From: an uncultured Clostridia bacterium | GTDB taxonomy: Bacteria > Bacillota > Clostridia > Christensenellales > DTU072 | Direction of reading: 5' to 3' | DNA length: 6,217 nucleotides | NCBI GenBank assembly: GCA_944350065.1 | Contig: CALVOD010000081.1 | Coordinates: forward strand, 1-6,217 | In this document: positions 1 through 6,217 of the stretch, one piece after another | How the letters are laid out: the number at the start of each line of letters is the position of its first letter | Position numbering within the stretch: position 1 is the stretch's first letter | The notes under the pieces: model-generated | Seen by the model: the letters and a program-made list of their open reading frames with translations, nothing else | Told to the model about the DNA's origin: nothing | Databases searched by the model: none | Made by a program: the position numbers and the translations under genes

Positions 1-3000
1 CGTACGTACTCGCTCGCGTAACCCGCGTAAACGAGTTCGCTCACGGGTATAGCTTCGGAATACGTTAGATTGCCGTCGGCGTCTTTGTACCCTATCGCCA
101 CTTCGGTTATCTCGAGCTCGTAAACTTCGGTTGCGGAAGCGGAAGCGAAATCTATTATATAGAGGGCGCCGCCCGCCGCTTTATAAAGCCCGGTGTTGCT
201 CGCGGCGTCTACGGAATACATATTGTTGAAATCGATACTGATTATCTCCGTCTTCCCGTTCTTGGTCGCCGCAAACTTCCCGATCTGCTCGTAAATTCTG
301 TAAGTCACTCCGCCGCTTACGGCAGTCATCGCCTGCATATCGAGCTTGTAAACGACGAACCTACCGCCTTCGTTGCGGGTATAGGTCGCAAGTCCCGCCT
401 CGACGTCGGTATAAACGATTTCCTTTTTAGGAATGTTGATGACCGTCACGCTGCCGTCGGAGGCTACGGAGCTGATATAATACCCCGTCTCGATATCGTA
501 AGCGTAGGATGCCGCTCCCTCGGCGGGATAGACGATGTCGGAGTCGAGATCGATGACGTATCTCACGCCCGTGTCGGGATCGACGTACTCGAATTCCCCT
601 CTCGACGCGCCGAACGCGGACAAATCGATCGCATACTCGTCGGAGCCCGCGACGAATTTACCGCTTATGAGTTTGAGCGCCGTTTCGTAATAATCGCGCC
701 ACACTTTGCCGGAGCCGTTATAGACGGTGAATACGTTGCCGTTCTCGTCGACGTAATCGAACTTACTTACGTCCACGGAGCCGTTGCCGTCGGCTGCGGT
801 CAGCGAGGAATATACGAAATACACATAAGTGTTACCGTCGGCGTCCACGCTCTCGTAAGAATACAGATACGCGATATCTGCGCCGTTTTCCGTCACGCCG
901 TCGTAAGTCTTACCCTGTCCGAAAACGGGTATCACGGTTATCGTGAGCTCGCGTATGACGAGCGCTCCGGTAAAAGTCTGAGTACCCGCGGAGAAGACGT
1001 CCTTAACGGGGTTGGGAACGTAAGTTACGCGCACGTCGTAAGAGCCCGCCGCGGAAGGCGCTATCGCCGTCCATACCGAGCTTCCGGAGAGACGGTACTC
1101 ATAGTTCACGTTGCCGTAATAATAGTTGCCGTCGTCGGTCTCGCCCGCGTTCTTCACGTAAACCACGCCGTTGGCGTCGGTAATTTTCGCGGCGTTGGCA
1201 GGGAAAGCCTTGCCCGAATAAACCGCTTCGCGCGATTCGAGCTCAATCGTAGGCACGGCGTTGGCTATCTTGAGACAGTCGTAGCGCGTAGCGGAAACGT
1301 CCTGATAATTATTATCGTTCAGCGCGTGCGTGAATACCACTTTAACGCTGTAATCGCCGGGCGTGGTGGGCACCTCGGTGGTCCACTCGTAATCGACGGC
1401 GCCCGTCGCGGTGGTGTACCTCGTGCCGTACGAAACCACCACGGTAGGAATTCCGTTGTATTCGAGCACGGGACCTTTCGAGTCGAACTGCGCGCCCTTC
1501 AAAGTATAAAGGCTCGCGGGATCTATAGTCGCGCCGAAGTCTACCGAAACCAGTTGAATAACTATGCTCGGTTTGACCGCGCTTATCGTGATGACGTTGT
1601 AGAAAGTCATTTCCGCGGAGCGGTAGTTGTCGTTCGTCGCGGGTTTATAAGTGACTCTTACGTTATACGCGCCCGCGTCCACGGGAAGTCCCTGAATATA
1701 AGTGCCGTTCAAAATATATTCGTAAACGAGCGTGCCTTTGGGAACTTCGCGCATTCCGTTGGGAAGCGTTACGCCGAGACACTCCGCGGTTATCGAGCGG
1801 GATTCTCCGGTGAACGAGTACGCGTCGCTACGCGTGTATTCGAGCGTGACCGACGCCGTATTTATCGTGAGTCCCTCGCCTATTTCCACCCATTCTGCGG
1901 AAGAAGTGTAGTTGTCGTTTGCAACGGGCGTGTATTTCGCCATCACCGTGTACGTGCCTGCGTTAACGGGCATGTCGTAATAAGCGCCGCCCATAACGTA
2001 TCTGAGCGAAATATAACCCGCGGGCGCGGTACCGTTACTTGCTCCGGTCACCGCCACGTCGTCCAAAGACACGCCGTGCGTAAGCGCGTCGTAAGTGTAT
2101 TGCGGCGCCTGATAATCGGGCACGAATTTTATACCGCCGTTTGCCGCAAGGTCGTAACGCTCTATGACGACAGCTCCCACAAACGAAGTCACCGTCCTCG
2201 AAGCTATTTTATTCTCGGCGCCCGCCTCGTCGTAAACCACCCATACCGTATAAATACCCGCGTCCGTGGGCGCAACGGTAGTGACGTACGCGTGTATTCC
2301 GGGAATGTTGTTGACGCTTCCCGTGGAGGCGTCGCCGTACTGGAAGTACACGGTGGCGTTTGCCTTATCGAGTTTCTCTTTATAGTAGGTCTCGGGATCG
2401 GTATAATATATATCCTCGAAATCGTCGTAGATGGTGAACGAAACGGGCAAACCGTCGTAAACCTTGCTCTTGGTCTCGGTAACGAGACTGATTTCCGCCA
2501 GTCCCGCGGCTATTTCCAGACCTTCCGAAAGAACGCCCTCGTCGTCAAATACGGCATAGATATAAACTTCCGCGTCGCAATAGTTGTCGGACGCGTTCGC
2601 CTTGTATATCGCAAGCACGTCGTAAATTCCCGCCGAGAGCTGATAATAGCCATTCTGCTCCGTCGGCGCCGCGAACGGCTCGTCGGTGCCCGCTTTGCGG
2701 AACATATAGGACTCCGCCCGGGTGACGAGCGGAACGGTGCCGCCCTCTATTCCGCTTACGGTAGCCGCGACGGCGTTCTTGTTTATTCCCATCGTGCTGA
2801 ACGGAATCTGATTTACGCCGTTATACGAGATAACGGGCGCGACGCGCTCTATCGTCAGCGCGCTCAAAAATTCGGTAACGGTCGTCTTGTAGTTGTCGTC
2901 TTCCTCCGCAGTGAACGTCACGCGCACGGCATACACTCCGGCGCTCGAAGGCTCCTCGTAGCTGTATCCCGTGGAATAGCCGTAATCGAACGACAGCCTG

Positions 3001-6000
3001 CCCGCGTCGGTGGCGCCTTTAGGCACCGTGCCGTTCTGTACGCCGTTCACCGTAACGGTGCCCGCCTTATGCGGCTTGCCGCTATAATCCACAGAAACGG
3101 GTTCCAAATCAAGTATTACGTAAGCCTGTTCTATTATTAACGTAATTTCGACGTCGTCGAATACGTAGTTCTGCGCGGTAGCTCCCGTAATCTTGACGAT
3201 ATAGCTTCCGGCGTCGGTAGATACCCCGATACCCATAAAGTCGATAACGGGTTTAGCGTACTCTCCGGTCTGCCAACCGGATTCTATCGAGCTATAGTCG
3301 CCCGCGACCGTGCCCGACACTCCGAACGTGTAATCGGTGGGATTTTCGGAGCCGTATACCTTGACGAGCCTGTCGTTGACGCCGTTCTGCGTGACGTACA
3401 GAGTCGCCGGACGTTTGGTGACGGTAAGCGTGGTAGGCTCGTAGCTTATGTCGTAGTTTTTAGCCTTGTCGCCGTAATCCACTGTTCCAAGTCGAGAAAC
3501 CGTCACGCTGTACGGCGTGTCGCTCACGGCGCTCATTTCGCTTGCGTTATACAATACCGTCACGCCGCCGAGCCCGAATATCTCCTCGGGCAAATCGGAG
3601 TGCCCGGACGCGTAATTGAGTCCGGTATAGCTGTCGTATTTAGCGGAAGTCGTATAAGTAAGAACGAAGTCACTCGCCGATATCGACGTGCCGTAAGTTA
3701 CGGTCAACGGTTTAGCCGAAACTACGAGCGTACGTTTCTCGATGTTTATTTCGGTGGTCACGGAGAACGCAAGATATGCCTGCGTGTCGTCTGCGCCCAC
3801 GTAGCCGCCGTGCGAAATAGTCACCGTCGCGCTACCCGCTCCCACTATCTTAACGTCGCGGTTGGCGCCCGACGAGGTAACGCTTACGTCTGCCACTTCG
3901 GGATTACTTGTTTCAATCGAATATTGGAACGCGCCTTTGGTGGCGGTATAGGACGCAAGTCCCGGTCTTATCGTGAAGTTATCGTTACCGTAATAGTAAT
4001 TGTAACTCGTATTGAAGGTAGCGCCGTCGACGCTGTCCGCGTGCTTGGCAAACAGCCTGTATTCAGTGTTGCCCGCGATATAATCGTAATCCTCGTAGTT
4101 CTTGTTGTCGTCGTACGATACCGCATATACGCGTATTACGCCGTAAGTGCTGCCGTTGGTGAATATCGCAGTGGTTTTGGCGAGCGTTTCGCCGTTGATC
4201 TCCACTATTTCCACATTATAGTTGCTGACGACGAGGCTAAGCGGCTCCCCTTTCGAATTCATGAATCTGAACGTCACCGCGGGAGGCGCATTGAGCGGAT
4301 ATATCGCCGTGGAATAGGCGGTAAGTCTTATCGACTGTCCCGAGCCGTTGAATTCGTATTGCGCGTATATTGCCTGCGAGGGATCGGTAGCAATACTCTC
4401 CGGCTCAAGCACCGCGTCGTTGTATGAGTCGGCGCCGGGATCTTCGAGCGTCACCTGCTGCGGAATGGGAAGTATCGTGAACGTCCGCGTAAGCGTGCCG
4501 GTATAGTTGCCTATGCCCGTGAGTATAACGCTTCCGCCGCTCTTGACGTTGACGTTATCGCCGTATCCTACGCTGAAATCGACGCCCTCGGCAAGTATTG
4601 CCGCAAGCTCGGTATCGGTCACCGAAACAACCCCGGGAGTTATCGCCGAGCCGGTGAAATAATACCCCTGCTTTGCCGAATCGTATCCGAGTTCGACAGA
4701 AGTATCGAGCGACACGTTTACCGCGGAAGCTATCGTAGACAGATCTCTTGCGTAAATCTTGAAGGTGAGCTCAAGCGTGCCGGTATAGTTGTTGACTCCC
4801 GCAAGAATTACGGTACCGGCATTGTCGCCCGCATTGACGTTCTCGCCCCAGCCCGCCACGTAATAATCGCGCGAAATTCCCGCTTCGCCGTAAATAAGGA
4901 CCTGTCTCGCCTGAGCGGCGTTATCCCTTAGATAAAGCGTGTTTTCGCTTTCGGTAGCCATTCCGGTTATAATGGGAAGATTGGCGATCTGCAAACCTTT
5001 ATAAGTGATAATCGCGGGCGCGTCCTTATGGTTGACCCAGCTCGCCCAGCTTTGGCTTACCGTTATGTCGGCAAGATTTTTGGGAGAAATGGTAAAGTAC
5101 GCTTTTAAAGACGACGCGGAATAGAAGTTATTTACCAACCGTATCATCACATAATTCTGCTTGTCGCTCGCAAAAGAAGCGTTGATATTCGCTCCAAGCC
5201 CCGCGTCGACTTCGTATTGGTCCGTGCCGAGCTTGTATTCCTTCCCGTTCAGAGTTATCTTAATCTCGCCTATCTCGTCTTTCTGCGGCGCTATCTGACT
5301 TCCGGTATAAACGAAAGTCGCACTCAGATCGGAAATGGCGGCGTTGCTTGCGTTAAGCGGTTTTATCGTGAACGTCGTCTCTACAGTGCCCGTGTAGTTG
5401 TTTTTGCCCGTGACGGTCACTTTAGCGCTGTCGGTCACGTTGACGTTGTTACCGTAAACGTAAGTATAATCGGTATTCGCCGTAAGCAGCTTCTGCGTGG
5501 AACCGGAAATACCGTTCGCATAGAAGTTGAACGCGGGTTCGAGAGGCTCTCCGCTGTATGTTACATCGGCTATCGGCGCAAAATTGCTGTTCGCGGCTCC
5601 GCCGCTCGTAGTGCCCGACAAATCGAAAGGCAGTATTTTGAACGTGGTCGTGCAGGAGCCTATCACGCTTCCCGTATCGGAAGAAAGCGTCAGCGTAACG
5701 CTCGCTCCCGTCTGCACGTTCCCGCTCGCGTCGCGCGTAACGTTGGTATTATTCTCATAATCTAAAGCCGCGGGATCTACGAAATAGCCGTTCCAGACCG
5801 TAAACATGGGATTTCCGAAATAGTCGCCCACGGCGGATCCCGAAGACGTTCCGTTCACGAAGTAATACGTTATCGCATACGAGCTGTTCATATAAACGCC
5901 GTCGGAGAATACGTAGTGAGGTATTCCCGTTATCGTAATCGACGCAACCGTAGGAACGGGAGTGAGCGGATATCCGTTATACGTAGGCGTTTCGGGCTGC

Positions 6001-6217
6001 TCGTAAGTGGCGGTAACGCTTATCTGCGCGCCGGGGAACTGGTTAGCCAAATCGTTAAGGTTCAATTGCACGATATCGAAATAAACCTTGATACTGCCTT
6101 CGAGATTGCCGGTTACGTCTATTTCGAAATACGCCGTTCCTTTGCTGACTTCGGTATTGTCGTAGTATATCGCCTGCCCGTTGGAGCTCTTGCGGATAGT
6201 ATAAGTGGTTATGGCGT
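1..6217 (-). CDS. Giant multi-domain Ig-like/MBG surface protein, internal fragment (both ends outside window)
   Basis: A single minus-strand frame stays open for 2,071 codons, with no in-frame stop, start context or frameshift. The translation is a string of beta-sandwich modules of about 75-140 residues. Nearly every unit carries an early Y-x-G motif (for example TYSG 219-222, VYTG 302-305, VYDG 1252-1255, VYSG 1665-1668) and ends in an F-T-I or L-T-I strand. I counted four cysteines (residues 188, 1213, 1479 and 1647), and no hydrophobic stretch is long enough for a membrane helix. This fits an extracellular stalk or adhesin exposed on the cell surface. The role is inferred from architecture: such proteins are generally thought to present a binding tip or span the cell envelope, but no ligand or catalytic site is visible. 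Signal peptide and anchor must lie outside the window. The product class is fairly sure; the function is not known. Confidence 0.93.
3..602 (-). repeat. C-terminal beta-hairpin region with a weak repeat of about 65-68 residues
   Basis: Residues 1872-2071, running out of the window. The Y-x-G and DAG-Y motifs of the upstream units stop. Instead a G-x-x-[YF]-[VI]-[IV] strand recurs: GVRYVIDLD at 1883, GRFVVYKLD at 1951, GALYIIDF at 2016, at spacings of 68 and 65 residues. Before the second and third copies the approach is similar: DGSVTVINI ... GLATYTRNEGG and NGKTEIISI ... GLYKAAGG. The last visible part, YKDADGNLTYSEAIPVSELVY, begins like another such turn. I do not recognise the family; bulky surface residues and absent cysteine fit an extracellular fold. 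It may continue into a distinct C-terminal domain. Confidence 0.5.
603..947 (-). other. YDG-like domain
   Basis: Residues 1757-1871. LTITVIPVFGQGKTYDGVTE (1757-1776) matches the opening of YDG domains, where a strand is followed by G-Q-x-K-x-Y-D-G-x-T. A later stretch, ALKLISGKFVAGSDEYAIDL (1846-1865), resembles the usual L-x-G-x-L-x-x-x-x-G-x-x-x-x-Y-x-I end. Between them, two Tyr-rich hairpins replace the short consensus loop: DGNTYVYFVY (1793-1802) and ENGNVFTVY (1824-1832). The domain is therefore longer than the family norm, with loops resembling the hairpins farther toward the C-terminus. Confidence 0.65.
948..3125 (-). repeat. Array of seven type C Ig-like (YDG/MBG-related) repeats
   Basis: Residues 1031-1756, seven units of about 96-117 residues. 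Approximate borders are 1031-1127, 1128-1240, 1241-1357, 1358-1453, 1454-1549, 1550-1655 and 1656-1756. Each has an opening Y-x-G or related motif: DYSG 1043-1046, SYNG 1130-1133, VYDG 1252-1255, TYDA 1374-1377, SFTG 1467-1470, EYNG 1585-1588, VYSG 1665-1668. Each then has a late strand: SAGVYAVRVTF 1091-1101, SAGIYDVLAIY 1194-1204, DAGIYTVWVVY 1318-1328, NAGTYTVMAKY 1418-1428, DAGAYNVRVTY 1513-1523, TPGDYSVKVVF 1618-1628, AAGSYDVRVTY 1722-1732. Five units follow this strand with DDNY, SDNY, NDNY or NDNNY. Units 4 and 5 are the most alike; their NDNY codons sit in a shared 12-mer, GTAGTTGTCGTT on the plus strand (1908-1919 and 1623-1634, 285 bases apart). The array probably forms a rigid extended stalk, which is inference. 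Confidence 0.78.
3126..3413 (-). other. MBG-like domain 2
   Basis: Residues 935-1030. RPATLYVTQNG (935-945) is followed by VKVYGSENPTDYTFGVSGTV (951-970), a close match to the K-x-Y-G-x-x-x-P-x-x-[FY]-x-x-x-x-G hallmark of MBG domains. STDAGSYIVKITGATAQNYV (999-1018) and a final strand, ITLIIEQ, complete it. The DAG-Y-x-V-x-I motif is shared with the type C units that follow, so this domain is the transition between the two repeat families. Confidence 0.78.
3414..3731 (-). other. MBG-like domain 1
   Basis: Residues 829-934. LVVSAKPLTVTYGTSIS (830-846) is the typical MBG opening (a strand, then K-x-L-x-V-x-Y-G-x-x-x). The end, YDISYEPTTLTVTKRPATLYV (921-941), shows the classic handover in which one unit finishes with N-Y-x-I-x-Y-x-x-x-x-L-T-V and the next begins K-R-x-A-x-L. 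The middle holds a longer, less regular segment (about 852-910) that does not match the short MBG consensus. Confidence 0.7.
3732..3953 (-). other. BIG_2-like bacterial Ig domain
   Basis: Residues 755-828. The order of motifs is that of Big_2 domains: a strand with QYSIETSNPEVADVSV (765-780), where S-x-N-P-x-V-A-x-V is the family hallmark, then VKIVGAGSATVTIS (788-801), the G-x-G-x-A-T-V-T-I hallmark. A final strand, AYLAFSVTTEINIEK (813-827), follows. BIG_2 domains are common in intimin/invasin-type and Gram-positive surface adhesins. It is the clearest family match in the window and the only copy here. Confidence 0.8.
3963..4445 (-). other. Unassigned beta-rich segment between the type A array and the BIG_2-like domain
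   Basis: Residues 591-751, about 161 residues with no recognised family. After an acidic linker (EDPGADSYNDAVLEPE, 591-606) comes YAQYEFNGSGQSIRLTAYS (617-635), then APPAVTFRFMNSKGEPLSLV (643-662), a run of short strands, an acidic/Asn/Tyr patch DDNKNYEDYDY (702-712), and NYYYGNDNFTIRPG (739-752). The alternating pattern suggests one or two beta sandwiches. Its central position could make it a functional domain in the stalk or simply a diverged Ig-like unit. No function is assigned. Confidence 0.5.
4446..4736 (-). other. Type A Ig-like unit 5
   Basis: Residues 494-590. YYFTGSAITPGVVSV (518-532) is the opening motif. VDFSVGYGDNVNVKSGGSVI (545-564), LTGIGNYTGT (565-574) and TRTFTILP (576-583) close it. 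It is the last clear type A copy in the chain; the sequence after PIPQQVTL (583-590) changes character completely. Confidence 0.72.
4491..4791 (-). repeat. Pair of 19-base direct repeats, 282 bases apart
   Basis: The plus-strand 19-mer AAGCGTGCCGGTATAGTTG occurs identically at 4491-4509 and 4773-4791. It encodes the end signature N-Y-T-G-T-L of type A units 4 and 5. The offset of 282 bases is 94 codons, close to one module length. The identity does not extend by even one base on either side, so this is a conserved motif within diverged duplicated units, not a recent long duplication. Confidence 0.8.
4737..5072 (-). other. Type A Ig-like unit 4, with an insert
   Basis: Residues 382-493. IITYKGLQIANLP (402-414) is the Y-x-G motif region, and GWGENVNAGDNAGTVILAG (455-473), NNYTGT (475-480) and LTFKI (483-487) close the unit. 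Between them lies an alanine- and charge-richer segment (about 419-447, including LYLRDNAAQARQVLIYGEAG at 428-447) that replaces the short loop of unit 2. The closing part shares a 19-base identical stretch with unit 5. Confidence 0.65.
5073..5351 (-). other. Type A Ig-like unit 3, signature degenerated
   Basis: Residues 289-381. The front half is typical: FVYTGSQIAPQ (301-311) followed by IKITLNGKEYKLGTDQYEVD. The second half keeps the strand order, but the NYTGT signature is replaced by NNFYSAS (362-368) before AYFTISP (372-378). The usual Y-G-x-N-x-N segment is altered to GLGANINASFAS (339-350). It is an intact but diverged copy. Confidence 0.6.
5352..5582 (-). other. Type A Ig-like unit 2 (canonical)
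   Basis: Residues 212-288. It has VTYSGEPLEP (218-227), then NTDYTYVYGNNVNV (247-260), a V-T-V-T-G-K strand, NNYTGT (272-277) and TTFTIKPL (280-287). This is the familiar bacterial surface repeat in which Y-x-G-x-x-x-x-P, a D-Y-x-V-x-Y-x-N-N-x-N strand pair and G-x-x-N-Y-x-G-T follow in order. It serves as the reference for recognising the other type A units. These repeats are generally treated as structural spacers or binding modules on surface proteins of Gram-positive anaerobes. Confidence 0.75.
5613..6026 (-). other. Type A Ig-like unit 1, long and divergent
   Basis: Residues 64-201. The unit opens with a beta strand, then PTYNGYPLTP (77-86), the Y-x-G-x-x-[IL]-x-P motif of the type A family. 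It closes with ASVTLTLSSDTG and TTTFKILP (up to 196). At about 138 residues it is longer than its neighbours (about 77-113). The extra length lies around 100-165 and is rich in Tyr, Asn and Gly (for example VWNGYF 140-145 and ENNTNVT 154-160). It also holds Cys188, one of the four cysteines. It is probably the same fold with an inserted loop or hairpin, which is inference. Confidence 0.6.
6063..6217 (-). other. Type A Ig-like unit, C-terminal part only
   Basis: Residues 1-51 are the tail of a module that begins upstream of the window. The pattern TAYFEIDVTGNLEGSIKVYF (residues 28-47) matches the end of the complete type A units, where a V-x-V-T-G strand is followed by N-x-x-G-[TS] and a strand with a final F or Y. 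A short linker (about 52-63) leads to the next unit. The assignment rests on this end pattern only. Confidence 0.55.

Noticed and set aside
948..3125. Tandem DNA repeat, CRISPR array or mobile element from the recurring GTAGTTGTCG-type strings
   Set aside because: The recurring strings are 12-19 bases at spacing close to the protein unit length (for example 285 bases), lie in coding sequence and encode conserved N-Y motifs. There are no uniform spacers, inverted terminal repeats or transposase sequence.
1326..3140. Plus-strand open frame of 604 codons
   Set aside because: It is the exact codon-aligned complement of the minus-strand Ig-like frame. Its translation is rich in Arg, Val, His and Tyr without any domain pattern, and it exists because TTA, CTA and TCA are nearly absent in the sense gene.
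3600..4427. Plus-strand open frame of 275 codons
   Set aside because: Same codon-aligned antisense frame, starting at a GTG that is a His codon of the real gene and ending at the complement of a rare TCA Ser codon; no recognisable protein pattern.
4962..4982. Possible sortase-type LPxTG signal (residues 413-418)
   Set aside because: The sequence is LPIITG, with one residue too many. It lies inside a type A unit with no following hydrophobic segment and positive tail, and the protein continues for over 1,650 residues. DLPEE at residues 874-878 is not a match either.
5217..5765. Plus-strand open frames at 5217-5765 and 5527-5760
   Set aside because: Both lie opposite well-formed type A Ig-like units of the minus-strand gene. 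The longer ends at the complement of a TTA Leu codon. The shorter is in another frame; its hydrophobic look comes from the complement of the sense codons.
1..6217. Internal start, ribosome binding site, promoter or terminator
   Set aside because: Several ATG codons occur in frame, but none is preceded by a convincing Shine-Dalgarno sequence plus a change in coding character, and the Ig-like pattern continues across them. No intergenic gap exists to hold regulatory sites.

Overview
The window is the interior of one very large protein-coding gene read on the minus strand. The frame whose codons sit at positions 3k to 3k+2 was read codon by codon from 6215 down to 3. It has no stop, giving 2,071 consecutive codons. 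Neither the start codon nor the stop codon lies in the window. Residue n below has its codon at positions 6216-3n to 6218-3n, so residue 1 is only the first residue visible here.

The protein is an all-beta, Tyr/Thr/Val/Asn/Gly-rich, cysteine-poor chain of Ig-like modules. It fits the giant cell-surface proteins annotated as MBG/Ig-like domain proteins in gut Clostridia and related Firmicutes. In protein order there are: (1) about five type A units ending in a GNYTGT-F-I signature (about 6217-4446); (2) a segment with no recognised family (4445-3963); (3) one BIG_2-like Ig domain (3953-3732); (4) two MBG-like domains (3731-3126); (5) seven type C units with an AG-x-Y-x-V-x-V signature, usually followed by NDNY (3125-948); (6) a YDG-like domain (947-603); and (7) a C-terminal stretch of weakly repeated beta-hairpins (602-3). 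No signal peptide, membrane segment, sorting signal, S-layer homology domain or catalytic motif is visible; if present, these lie outside the window.

The base composition is moderately GC-rich. ATA is a common isoleucine codon (six of the first ten), while TTA, CTA and TCA are almost absent. An uncultured anaerobic Firmicute/Clostridia is a reasonable but weak inference. The near-absence of those three codons leaves the complementary frame open for long stretches, which explains the long plus-strand open frames; none of them looks like a gene. No RNA gene, mobile element, CRISPR array, promoter or terminator was seen, and the whole window is filled by this gene. I found no new multi-gene system. 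The least explained parts are the unassigned segment (3963-4445) and the C-terminal hairpin region (3-602).
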